Assembly (NCBI GenBank): GCA_023213395.1 | Contig: CM041465.1 | Coordinates: 188,487,741 to 188,551,740, forward strand | Length of the DNA stretch: 64,000 bases | Direction of reading: 5' to 3' | Source of the DNA: Cycas panzhihuaensis | Lineage: Eukaryota; Cycadophyta | In this document: piece after piece, positions 10,106 through 20,055 of the stretch | Layout: every line of letters begins with the position of its first letter | How positions within the stretch are numbered: position 1 is the first letter of the stretch | Notes under the pieces: generated by a model | Seen by the model: only the letters and a program-made list of their open reading frames with translations | Database searches by the model: none | What the model was told of the DNA's origin: nothing | Position numbers and translations under genes: made by a program

Positions 10106-11945
10106 ATTTTAGAGCAAGGAAAAGGGGAATTGTTGTGCCTGGCCTACTTGAGAGTGAGGATAGTCATGCATAGAATTTCTTAAGGAACTTACTATTGACA
10201 ACTTTATCAAATTCAAGGCCCTCCAAGGTTGTGATCCTGTAAGCGCCATTATCAAGGCTTTCGATAATGATGAAGGGACCAACCCATTTAGGTTTGAATT
10301 TGGACAAGTGATCATAAAGGTATTTGAGTTTGAGGACATGGTCCCTGGGATACAAGGGGCATAGGTGAAGGTATTTGCCATACGTCTTTTGTGCCCTAGC
10401 CTTAGAGGTGAGATTCACTTGGTAGGTGACCAAGCATTTCTCATCTAAGGCTTCGAGGTCTAAGATGTTAGATAATGTGAAAACAATATTTTAGAGGCTA
10501 AAATTTTGACAGGTTGGCAGTGTGGTTTCCCCCCCAAACTTCTACAAGGGGTTCTAAGGGGGGCAGGAGCCCCCCTTGGCTAGGGTTGTTCACTCAGAAT
10601 ACCCTAGATTCTATGGTTAAGATTTGTGCCTTCTATGACTCTCTCATGTAGCCTGATTTAGGGTGTTTTATCATTATGTTCAATGTATCAGATGTACTAT
10701 GAGGAGTTGGGTAGCTAGTTGTTGTTGTTGTGAGCATTTTTCTACAGATTATGTACATTTCTCTATTATTTGATAATAAAGATAGATACCTTTCCTTTAT
10801 GGATGTTTCCCTAGCACACTGCTAGGGTTTTACCATGTTATATTGGGTGTACATGTGATGCTTGGCTTTCTTATTCATTTTATTGTGTTATCTCTAGTTG
10901 AAGAACTTTCATATTAAATCTCAATTTCAATTCCTATATGTAGTTGCAAAATAGTTTAGATCATGGTGGCAGTTTTAGGATATTGGGACTTTGTCTTCTC
11001 AACATAGGAGATGGGCCTGATAGAAGGACTCCTCATCAACAAGACCACAAAGGCAAACCTGTAAGGAAGGGATCTCAACTTACAATGGGAGAATCGCCTT
11101 AGTTTCATACACAAGGGAGAATGGGGTCATTCTCGTAGTTGTCCAGATAGACGTGTGATATGCCCATAGAGCGGAAGGTAGTTGAAGATGCCAATCTCTT
11201 TGAGATTAGGCAATGGTTTTCTTCAAGATATTTATGAAGGTTTTGTTAAATGATTCTACTTGGTCGTTGGCCTAAAGGTAATAAGGAGAGGATGTTTTAT
11301 GAGAGATCTTAAATTTCTCATAAAGCTCATCCATTTCCTTATTACAAAAGGAGGCTATGTTATCTGTAATCAAGATGTTGGGGACCCCGAATTGACAAAT
11401 GATATGTTGGTAGATGAAGGTGGCTAACATCTTGCTAGGAGTAGAGGATAAAGGGATCGCTTCAACCTAATTAGCGAAGTATTCTATCGTAGTCAAGATG
11501 AACTTGTGATGCAATGAAGAAGGTGGGGTTATAGCCCTAATGAGGTCTAATCACCATTGCAAGAAGGGCCACAGTGAGATGATGGGATGCAAAGCCTTGG
11601 AAAGTAAATGGGTGATGTTGGCATACTCTTGACACTAACAACATCGCAGGGCATAAGCATGAGCATCCTTGAAGAGAGACGACCAATAATATCCCATGCG
11701 GAGGATCCTTTGGGCTATGGATTAACCCCCAAAATGACCCCCACAAATGTCGTTATGGCATTCATGAAGTATTTGGTCTACCTCGTCAGGGTTAACATAG
11801 CAGAGAAGAATCCCATCGAAAGATCTCTTATAAAACACCTCCCTCATGAGGAAATACTGCCTGGCAGTAGCCCAAATACGTGACCTAACCTTGTTGGTCA
11901 CATTGGGATGATATTGCTGATCAACAAGGTATCACACAATGTCCC
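10106..11945 (-). pseudogene. Integrase of element A
   Basis: The minus-strand translation starts with EWYGDIV, the Tat-style RNase H to integrase linker. The zinc-binding part follows (HECHNDICGGHFGG, then the Cys pair near CQCQEYA). The core keeps all three catalytic residues: LDLIRAI, LITDN, and DQVESFNKT. The C-terminal part (10433-10164) includes KPKWVGPFIIIESLDNGAYR and ends at KFLKKFYA. About 500 bases of foreign sequence separate core and C-terminal part. Stops, mostly in place of Gln, run through it. The enzyme would insert the element's cDNA into the genome. Confidence 0.85.
10470..10985. mobile_element. Insertion inside the integrase, possibly a solo LTR
   Basis: About 500 bases break the integrase between its core and C-terminal part. 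The insert contains a C-tract, AATAAAGATAG, GTTTCCCTAGCACACTGCTA and ends near TCAATTTCAATTCC, which reminds me of the 3' half of plant copia LTRs. The left edge may be the TG of TGTGAAAAC at about 10476. I could not fix the edges or a target duplication. Confidence 0.4.
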
Positions 11946-12049
11946 CATACCACTCTCTATCAACCAATGGATGGGTTGATGAATCCTGAATGGATAAAAT
12001 GGGTTCATCGGGCAAGGAATCATCGATCAGAGCAATAAAAGGATTCGAG

Positions 12050-12450
12050 ATGGGGGTGTCGGCTAGTTATTTAATAACCACCATCCCCTTCTTCTTTTTC
12101 TTGTTGATGATTTAGAGATCAAATTCCTAGAGGAGGATGACCCACTTGCCAGTCCTACCTGTTAGGTCAAATCAGGTTAGTAAGTACCTCAAGGGATCAG
12201 ACTGGATGATCACACGAGTAGTGTTTCCAAGCAAGTAGTTCCTGAACATCTTGGTAGTGTGTACCAAGGAGAGGTATTTCTTCTTGACATGAGAGTAATT
12301 AAGCTCAATAGTAATGAGGGTGCAGTTGATAAAATAAGTCACTCTTTTGGTTCTCAAGTTATCCTCTTGGACTAACATGTCGCCCAAGGATTCATCAGTA
12401 GCCAAGGTGTATAGGATGAAGGGCCCATTGAAGAGAGGAGGTGCCAAAGT
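12050..12450 (-). pseudogene. RNase H of element A (gypsy type)
   Basis: A 91-codon frame (12447-12172) reads LYTLATDESLGDMLVQED, then VTYFINCTL, TIELNYSHVKKKYLSLVH and VIIQSDPLRYLLT. These match the gypsy RNase H pattern (D-S/A-S-lg-vL-Q ... Y-phEkE-LalV ... TDq-PLr-LL), with the first Asp and the later Asp (SDPL) present. It follows the RT on the same strand and degrades the RNA strand during reverse transcription. Further stops follow toward the integrase linker. Confidence 0.85.
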
Positions 12451-12519
12451 TGGGGCAGAAGTGAGAGATCCCTTAAGCTCCTCAAAGGCTTACTAGGCCT
12501 TCGGAGACCAGACAAATGG

Positions 12520-13515
12520 GATCCCTCTCTTCAACAAGTTGGTAAGGGGTTTTGCATTTATAGCGAAGTTCACTAGGAAACACCTAAGGAAACCCAATCT
12601 ACTTAGGAATAACTTAATTTATCGTTGGCTCCTAAGAGGAGGCATATCAAGGAAGGCCTTAACTTTATCAGGATCAATTTAGATACCTTGTTTTGAAATA
12701 AGGAATCCAAGGGGTTTGGCAGCTGTCATGGTAAACACACATTTAAGGGAGTTTAGGCTTACATGCTACTCATAGCATCATGTGAAGATGGCCCACAAAT
12801 CACTAGGATGATGGTCCCTTACATGCGAAAGGGCCATCATAACATCCATAAAAACCTTGAGGCTTTTGTTAATAAGGTCGTGAAAGACAAATTGCATTGC
12901 CCTTTGATAATTGATGCCTGTATTCTTTATCCCAAAGGGCATCGCCTTATAGGCGAAGGTGCCCCAAGGCATGGTGAAGGCTGTCTTGTGATGGTCTTCG
13001 AGGGAGATTTAGATTTGATTGTAACTTGAGAATCCATCTATCAAGGACATGACTTCAAATCTAGCAATTTGATCAATGATTTAATTGATGAAGGGGAAGA
13101 TGGAAGTTATCCTTAGGACACGTGTTATTAATGTCATAAAAGTCAACACATATCCTAATCATCCCATTCTTTTAACAACAGGGATGATACTTGAGATCCA
13201 CTTGGGATAGTCGATGGAAGTAATTAACCCAACACCTAGGAGTTTTTTAACTTTCATCTTTATGGCAGCTAAAAGTTTTAGGTGGAGAGGGCATTATTTT
13301 TCCCACACGGGAGGAGCACCTGGAATGGTGGTGAGGTTGTGGGTGATAATAGAAGGGTCTATCCCCTTCATATCAGAGAAGTCCCATGCAAAAACATCTC
13401 GAAATTCCTCAAACAGAAGGGTATATTCCTTCATTTCATCAGGAGAGCATTCTGCTTCCACCTTTATGACCATACTAGGGGCAAGGACTATGTCCTTAGT
13501 TACCCCCATACACAT
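12520..13515 (-). pseudogene. Reverse transcriptase of element A
   Basis: The frame at 13515-13294 gives FRDVFAWDFSDMKGIDPS and IPGAPPVWEK, the usual Tat/Athila RT entry. SLIDGFSSYNQI holds the first catalytic Asp. The frame 12972-12778 gives MPWGTFAYKAMPFGIKNT and NYQRAMQFVFHDLI, followed by VFMDVMM where the family has VYVDDM. The second Asp of the YVDD box is therefore Val, so the enzyme would be inactive even without the stops. The fingers, palm and connection regions follow in the usual order toward the RNase H. Confidence 0.88.
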
Positions 13516-14299
13516 GGCATTCCCTTCCTTAAAGTGAAGGGGGGCTTGGTCAACAAGAGGGGGCGAAGAAGAAGAGGATGGGTTTGGGTCAGTTAGGGGT
13601 GACCCGATTGCTAAGATCTTCTAGTAACCAAGTCTTTGATGACCAGGAGGGAAATTAGGCACAGAGCCAGCTAAATGCTTAAGCAAGGCCTCATCATCCT
13701 TGAAGCACTCTACCCCATGGATAACCATGCTTCAAGAAGATAAGGGATGAGAAGTAGAAGGAGTAGTAGGATTGTAGCGGTCGAGGGATCACTCGATGTA
13801 CTCAAGGGACTCTTCGAAAGAGTTGGAGGGGGATCTCTCATAATAGGTGACAAGAGATCCCCTCGCCTCATCACCTACAGAGGGAAGTGAAGTAGTATGG
13901 GAGGTCACACGAGAGGCAGGAGCAATGATATGCAACCTAAGGAGAAAACTGGTCTCCTTGATGGTAGAGGCTTCAAGTCAGGACCTAAAACACTGAGAGT
14001 GTCTCCTACTCATGTTTAAAAGGGATATAGGGTGAGGGAGGTCCTCATCCTTGCCATTAAACTTGCCATCGCTAAGCACGGTGAGGTACCCATAGCTCCT
14101 TACATCAATAGCGATGAAGCGAATAAGGTTTGAGGAAGAAGGGGAAGGACCTTCTTCTAGGTGAGATGAACTGTGAATGTCGATAGAACATGCAGAGGCA
14201 TGGGCAGAAGGGCCCTTATTGCCCTTTGCCTTGTCGCAAACTACGTGACGAGGTTGATGGGATTGTTTGGTAGGAGGAGGCTCTCAGGGGATAATCCTC
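13516..14299 (-). pseudogene. Protease to RT linker of element A
   Basis: Poorly conserved polyprotein stretch on the minus strand. A block containing FKDDEALLKHLAGSVPNFPP lies near 13715-13640 and has a recognisable counterpart in element C near 48240-48150 (FQDDEAIHHHL...PNLPPNY), which shows the two elements are relatives. No catalytic domain. Confidence 0.6.
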
Positions 14300-14605
14300 A
14301 TTCATCCTTCATGGATGAATTTAAGTTGCCCCCAACAAGATAAGCACACGGCCCCCATTTGGTTAAGCCATGGGTGTCTTAATAAGACATTGTAGTCGAT
14401 GTCCACATTAAGGACTACAATATCAGTGAGGATAGTTTTATCCTCAAGAGTAAGGGGAATAGACATCGATCCCAAGGGGGTCTTTTCACTACTATCGTAG
14501 CCTTGACACCACCATGGAACTGGTTTAAGAGCTGAGATGCCAAGCTCCTATATTATGCATAAGGGCATGGCATTGACAGAAGAACTATTATCTATAACAG
14601 TTCTT
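14300..14605 (-). pseudogene. Retropepsin of element A
   Basis: The minus-strand translation gives VIDNSSSVNAMPL near 14600-14565, matching the Tat protease start (iID-GSSlNVMPL); the Gly after Asp has become Ser. About 65 residues later YNVLLRHPWLNQMGAV matches the second signature (LLGRPWiH-aGAV). The active-site Asp is present. The enzyme would cut the polyprotein. The element-wide decay makes it a pseudogene. Confidence 0.75.
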
Positions 14606-15344
14606 TAGAGGATGCATTCGGGTATATTAATGGTTATGATGAAGGAGTAGTACCATTGGCATTCCCTTTCACCAAATGGAGGGAGATCTTTAGGATCAAA
14701 GGAGATGATAGGTTCACGACTTAGGGCGATGCCCAAGGCGTGAACGAACAAGTCAACTAGTCCCAAAGTCTCTAAGAGAAGGGTGCATTATTTAGGGAAG
14801 CTTCTCAAGATGTCCATCATGGACATCCCTACGGCCACAGTGTGGAGATTATCAATGATGGAGAAGGGTTTCCCCTTTGTAGTAGGTTGTGGAAGCATCC
14901 TTCAGAAATTCTAATGACTAGGGCGTATAGGAATAGTCTTAGGAAGTGTAGGGATTTCTGGAGGAGGGACTTCCAGAGGAGGATCAAGATGAGGAGTAGA
15001 GGAAGAGGCATTAGTTGCCTCTTTAGCTGCTTGGGATTGGGTTAAGGCATATAATGACGTGGTCCCAAGCATTTGAATGACTCTCTTTCCCTTGTTTCAA
15101 GATCAAGAAGGGTAAGGAGTTTAGCAGTCGAGAGAACTAGAAGAAGAGGACAAGTTCCTTACACCCTTCCCTTTAGCTTATGAAGGGCAAGGTTTTGGGG
15201 ACCTTCCTTTATTTCGGTTACCCTTTTGGTGGGTGTTGTGATCACATTCCCCATGTTTGGGGAAAGGATCCTTATGGATGAATTGGTCTAGGTTGGGCCT
15301 AGATGCCCGTTTGGGGGAAGAGTCATGTTGTGGGGCAGCTCTAG
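14606..15344 (-). other. Gag to protease linker of element A
   Basis: Ser/Pro-rich and Lys-rich minus-strand polyprotein sequence between the knuckle-like motif of gag and the retropepsin. Frames break several times. The plus-strand frames here are shadows. Confidence 0.5.
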
Positions 15345-16505
15345 GGTGTTGGGCCCTACATTGTGAATCTTAGTGGAAGCACTTCCCATGAACAAAATAC
15401 CATTTCTTCTCTAAGGAGGAGTCAGGTTTCCTTGTTTGAGAAGATTGGATATTATCACCCTTGGGTGGTGCAACTTGAGAAGCTTGGTGAACTAGTTTAT
15501 GTGAAGTAGGGGATGAAGGGGCTTGGAGTTTAAGCTCCTTCATGGTACATTTCAAAGAATGTATAGCAAAGGTTAAGGGATCCAAGGGCTTTTCTATTGG
15601 ATGAGAAGAAGACTTAGAGGGTTGTTGGGTTTTTGTTTCACGAGGTGGAGGAGGTGCCTCATGTCTTTGTGAGGAATTAAGAGGCTTCTTGAGACTTGCT
15701 TGGATCTAAATTTCCTCAAGGGCCAAGCACTTGGCTATGGTAAAATTACACATTATAGCCCCCATTTTGAGGACTTTAATGTGGACTTTGGGGCATAGGG
15801 CATTAACGAAGAGATCTCTCTTTAACTCCTTAGGCAAGGTTGCACTTTTGGAGTGGAGAAGATCATGGATGTGTCTCACAAAATCATGATTTATTTCATC
15901 GTGACCTTGTTTAAGGGACAGGAGAGCCTTTATTCCACTCTCAAAAGGATGAGATACATCAAAATAATTAACGAACTTGCTAGTGAGCTATTGGAATAAA
16001 TTGATAGAATGCGCTAGAAGGCAATATAACCATTTAAGGGCATCGCCTTGGAGTGAGTGTAGAAAGAGTTTCATCAGGATATGGTTGTATGCCCAATAAT
16101 TGATGCACGCCATGGAAAATCCTCTAGCATGCTCCATTAGGTCTTGAGATGAGGCCCCATCAAATTTAGGAACCTCAGGAGGGTGAGGTAGTAAGTTGGT
16201 TCTTAGCACCTTAATGGATATAGGGGTTTGATCTGTAATCCATGAAGGGGTGCATCCTCGGTTGGATCATGGAATTAACGAGAGGTGGAGGAAGAGGTAG
16301 GCAAGGTTGACCAAATCCTCCTTGGGAGACTTAGTTTGAAAGGGGATAGGGACCTCCCCTTGTTTGGTGAGAAGGTGCTAATCTCACATTTGAGGGAACT
16401 GGTAGATGAGTGGATGGGTATGAGGGACCCGTCCCTCCTTGTGGGTACGTCCCTTATTGAAAAGGAGCTTAAGAGATGGTGTTTTAGAAGGGGCAAGGCC
16501 TCGTA
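15345..16505 (-). pseudogene. Gag of element A
   Basis: Minus-strand frames give LPHPPEVPKFDGASSQDLME, LMKLFLHSLQGDALKWLYCL and, after a stop, SLKQGHDEINHDFVRHIHDL. These fit the retrotransposon gag (capsid) pattern: P-fdG-tdP-H, aF--L-g-A--W, l-Q---Es---y---F. Near 15400-15345 the sequence WYFVHGKCFHQDSQC resembles the CxxH...HxxxxC knuckle of Tat gag proteins, its first Cys now Tyr. Gag packages the RNA into virus-like particles. The true start is uncertain; the coding part probably begins near 16500, just inside the PBS. Confidence 0.75.
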
Positions 16506-16659
16506 AGTGATGAGAGAATCATCGCATACAAGTTTCCCCTAAAGATTGGAAGGAAAAGAGATAATGTGACAAGTTTTAGGGGCTGCCCAACAAATCGAGG
16601 AGAGCTATTAGAAAGGAGGTAGCACCAACAAGAAGGGAGAGAGGATCAATCCCTTACTA

Positions 16660-16683
16660 GCGAGTCCCCAATATGGTTGCTAA
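16660..16683 (-). promoter_or_regulatory. Element A primer-binding site (candidate)
   Basis: On the minus strand, TTAGCAACCATATTGGGGAC follows directly after the LTR end. A PBS normally opens with TGG; TTAGCAACC is one G-to-A change from TTGGCAACC. I cannot assign the tRNA with confidence. Confidence 0.5.
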
Positions 16684-17669
16684 TAGAATAACACCTTCGG
16701 GGGGGCAAATAAACTTGGATGAGGTCAAGCTAAACGATCAAAGATTTTGGTGGCTAGGGACCTACAGTGACAAGTGAAAGAAATCACCCACAAAGGGTGT
16801 TTGTACGTCGAAACATAGGTTTGGGATCCACAAATGGCGCACCAAGTCCTTTAAGGCAACTCTTCCTTGATTTATTGTGGCAGATGTATGAGGGATCTCC
16901 TTGGTTTCCTAAGTAACCCAAAAAAGGGCCCCTCCCATCCTTGGATGGCCAAAGGAGAGAGGAGAAAAGGGTGAGGGAAAGGATCCTTGTGTGAAAGGGG
17001 TATGAGAGGAATGACCTTTAGTAAGAAAAGAGGAAGAACCCGCACACGTGAGCTTGAGGTGGCTCGGGACATGAAGGGTCAAAGGGATGGCTGGCTCCAT
17101 AGGCTAGATATTGACCTAAAGACCAAACAAGGATAGTCTAGCCTAGAGAAATAAGGAAAATAAAGAAAACGACCTTGAGAGGGGGTGCTCTCGAGGGGCC
17201 AAACCTAAAGGGGATTTTAGGAATAATGAGTCAACAAAAGGGGTTACCTTTGCATCTATTTTTATTTAGTGTAAGGTATAGAAATGTTAAGCGAAGGTGT
17301 GGTGTATATAGCAATGTTGAATCCTTATTCTTAAAAGAAAAAAGATTACTCTTTGAAGAAAGAAAATAATATAAGACTCTCTCTCTCATTTACCTATGTA
17401 TACAACCTCACTCTCCTTGTCTTTTAGATGTAAGAAAGAGAGATCACGAAAGGTTGCTATATGGTGCAAAGCACGTGCAAAGGATGCAAGGTTGCTAGAT
17501 GACAATGCAATAAGATGGGAGAGATGTACACATGCAAATACATAGATTTCCACTATGTGCACTTTGCAAAGGAAACAAGCAAGTAAGTGAAGTACAAGAG
17601 ATCTAAACTAATAGTTTCCCTTTCCTTTTTCACCAAATAACCTTCGAATGGGGGAAAGGGGGTAAAGAG

Positions 17670-17814
17670 TAAGGAGCACATGTATAAGACCTTATATCAG
17701 GTGTACATGCGATATGTATAAAGCATGATCTATCAGTCTGAACCATTGTTGCGCAGGGGGGTGTGGGGAGGGCAACCCCACCCACCCTTAGATAGAGCAT
17801 GTAAATGTGCCATG
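17670..17814. repeat. 145-base insertion found only in the 5' LTR of A
   Basis: The LTR copies agree up to GGTAAAGAG and again from AGGAAAG; this block lies between. It contains a G-rich/C-rich inverted pair (GGGTGTGGGG and CCCCACCCACCC) that could form a hairpin. A 3-base GAG repeat flanks it. It could be a small transposon or a segment lost from the other LTR. Confidence 0.55.
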
Positions 17815-18435
17815 AGGAAAGTTAGAGAAGAAGAGGTATAACCAGAACACAATGGCTGAAGTAGCACAACCCTTTCTATGCTTGCGATCCTTGTCCTTCT
17901 CCAACTGCAGGTGACACAATAGAAAGAGTTCTGGCGAAGAAGGGGTCTTCCTTACCTTCCCCTAAAATCAACGAAAAAAGAAAATGTAGTGCAAGGAAAT
18001 GTAAAGACGATAACTTTGAAAGCAAAAAGAAAGTAACTATTGAATGGAGAGGAATGTACTTAGAATAGAATCCCCTTTTCTCTCCAAAATGCAACAGGAA
18101 AACCTACAACTAAATAAGTTTTGCTCTTTCCCAAGGGGACGGATATACAATATGGAGAATGATAGGATAGAACTATCTTAGTTAAAAGGAATATGTTCAC
18201 CACCAATATCATTCTTTGCTCTATGTATGTTATTTAGTATGTAATGTGAAAAAAAGGGAAGAGAAGAAAGGAGGGCTGCTAGCCTCATAATGGATAACCC
18301 TCCAAATCAGAGGTGTTCCAAGCTGCCCCTAAGTACCAGGGTGAAAGGAGATGCAAATGCAACAAGCTTCTAGAAATACAAGCAAAGAAATGAAAAACAA
18401 TATTGTAAATGTCATTAGAGTTACAAAAGTTGTAA

Positions 18436-18627
18436 CATGCAGTTTTTGTAAGTTTTACAAGGTTTTAGCCAAGTGACAAAAGAGAATATGGAGTGGGTAG
18501 ATGAAACCCCACTCATATAGGATCTATTGGGCATGCAGTTTTTGTAAGTTTTACAAGGTTTTAGCCAAGTGACAACAGAGAATATGGAGTGGGTAGATGA
18601 AACCCCACTCATATAGGATCTATTGGG
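18436..18627. repeat. 96-base tandem duplication in the 5' LTR of A
   Basis: Two nearly identical 96-base units, 18436-18531 and 18532-18627, each beginning CATGCAGTTTTTGTAAG (the second starts at the end of CTATTGGG). The 3' LTR has one copy (around 3719-3820), so the duplication came after insertion. Confidence 0.9.
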
Positions 18628-20055
18628 CTTATTGAAAGCACAGTAATGGGATACCTATGCTACTGCCAGTAATGATCTCCCCTCCAATGGCTCTTTAAGG
18701 ACTCAAGGGAGGTATGGAGAAGGAAGAGGTGAGGAGAGAAGGGGGCTAATCTTGAGGAAAAGGCTCATTGGGTGCAGGACCTTACCTTTAGCTCCTTTCA
18801 CTCTCCATAGATGCCTCTACCTTGCTACCTCCTTGAAGAAACTAGGAAGGATCCAAGGGAAGGAGAAGACAGGCAAGAGGGGGAGGGTTTGCCTCCCATT
18901 TGCAATATATAGGAAGAGAAAAATTAGTATAAAAAGTATTGGCAAATAATACTCATGTTGCTTAAAGAAAGGAAAGTAAAGGATGGGCTCATAAGTACCT
19001 GCTATAGGCAAATCTAAGGAAAATCCACCTATGAAGTTGAGTAAAGAAGCAAACCCTATGGGGTTTGCAGGTAAAAACCCTAATGGAGTAGCAAGCAAGA
19101 AGAAAATTGAAGCAAGAATGGTAGTTAGAACTTGATGGAGCATTTAGAGCACGACGTCCTCTTGGCTGGCCACATTATAGGCCTACAACCATGTGTCTAA
19201 AGCTGTAGGAGATTGTTAACTGGCTGAGAAGCAGATGTAGCAGATTTGGTCCTGTTTATAGGGCATTTTTAGATGGAGTAGAAATAAAGGAGAGAGAGAG
19301 AGAGATGAAATGAGGGTGTTTTTGGGTTTTAAAACCTAACCCTACCTTAATCGAGTGATTAGAGTTTGGCCTAAGCAAGAAACAAGTCATTGTTGCCACA
19401 TGGCAATTTTGTAATAAATGTAAAATTAGCCATGGCAAATTGAAAAAATAATTATGGACAGTCACCCTGCAGTAAACTTAGTGGTACCACAAAGTTTACA
19501 ATAGTACCACAAAGTTTAACGCAGTGCAGCAGAAACAAAGGCAAAAGTAAAGGAAAAGAATCCTGGAAGCTCTAAAAGAGGAGAAACTCAGGCCAAAAGA
19601 AGCATGGTACTCTGTCCAAGTGGCATGAGGGAGTTATGGGGCTTAAGGAGGCTACCATAGACAAGTAATGAAGGCAAAGGTTCCCCAAAAGGATGACAAG
19701 TGGACATGGAATGACAACCAAGCCTAGGCGAGATGCTAGGGGTCATGATACACCGACAGGTGATGTGATTGGGCTACGGAAGCCGAACAATACTTGGGGA
19801 CATTGTGGAGACATGGAGGAGGGTTATGGAGCACCATGGAATATGTATCCCTAGATCATCATAGGCTAAAGAGGTGCATAGATGTAGTGTGGTCAAGCAA
19901 TGATGCATAGTGGTCATGTAGCGAGTCAATCATCATGCAATGTAGGTGAAGTGCCTCAACCTACCTTTTCTAAAACTAACAAGGGTAGGGATAGAAGCAT
20001 ACCTACACTTACCTGAGTCGACTCGCCCATGTTCATCCCTAGTAGCCAAGAAACA

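Larger units (their letters stand above)
2093..20055 (-). mobile_element. Element A: Tat-like Ty3/gypsy retrotransposon with antisense gene and second RNase H
   Basis: An 18 kb element with LTRs of 3139 bp (left) and 3372 bp (right), bounded by a 5 bp target duplication. On the minus strand: 5' LTR, PBS, gag with a knuckle-like motif, retropepsin, RT, RNase H, integrase, a 4.8 kb 3' module, PPT, 3' LTR. The RT start (FRDVFAWDFSDMKGIDP), the RNase H style and the retropepsin ending LLRHPWLN are Tat/Athila-like. The 3' module holds an antisense plant mobile domain gene and an archaeal-type RNase H, both of which point to Tat. GC content is visibly higher than in the surrounding repeats. All genes carry stops or frameshifts. 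LTR identity over a 165-base stretch counted by eye was about 86 percent. Confidence 0.88.
16684..20055 (-). repeat. Element A 5' LTR
   Basis: Direct copy of 2093-5231. The plus-strand start reads TAGAATAACACC against TGAAATCGCACC in the other copy, so the inner end (CA on the minus strand) has decayed to TA. The outer end is intact (CA at 20054-20055, then the target duplication TGTGT). It is longer than the 3' copy because of a 145-base insertion and a 96-base tandem duplication. It should contain the element's promoter, reading leftward. Confidence 0.88.

Noticed and set aside
13214-13596. Plus-strand frames of 104-107 codons over the RT of A
   Set aside because: The minus strand carries clear RT motifs here; these are antisense shadows.
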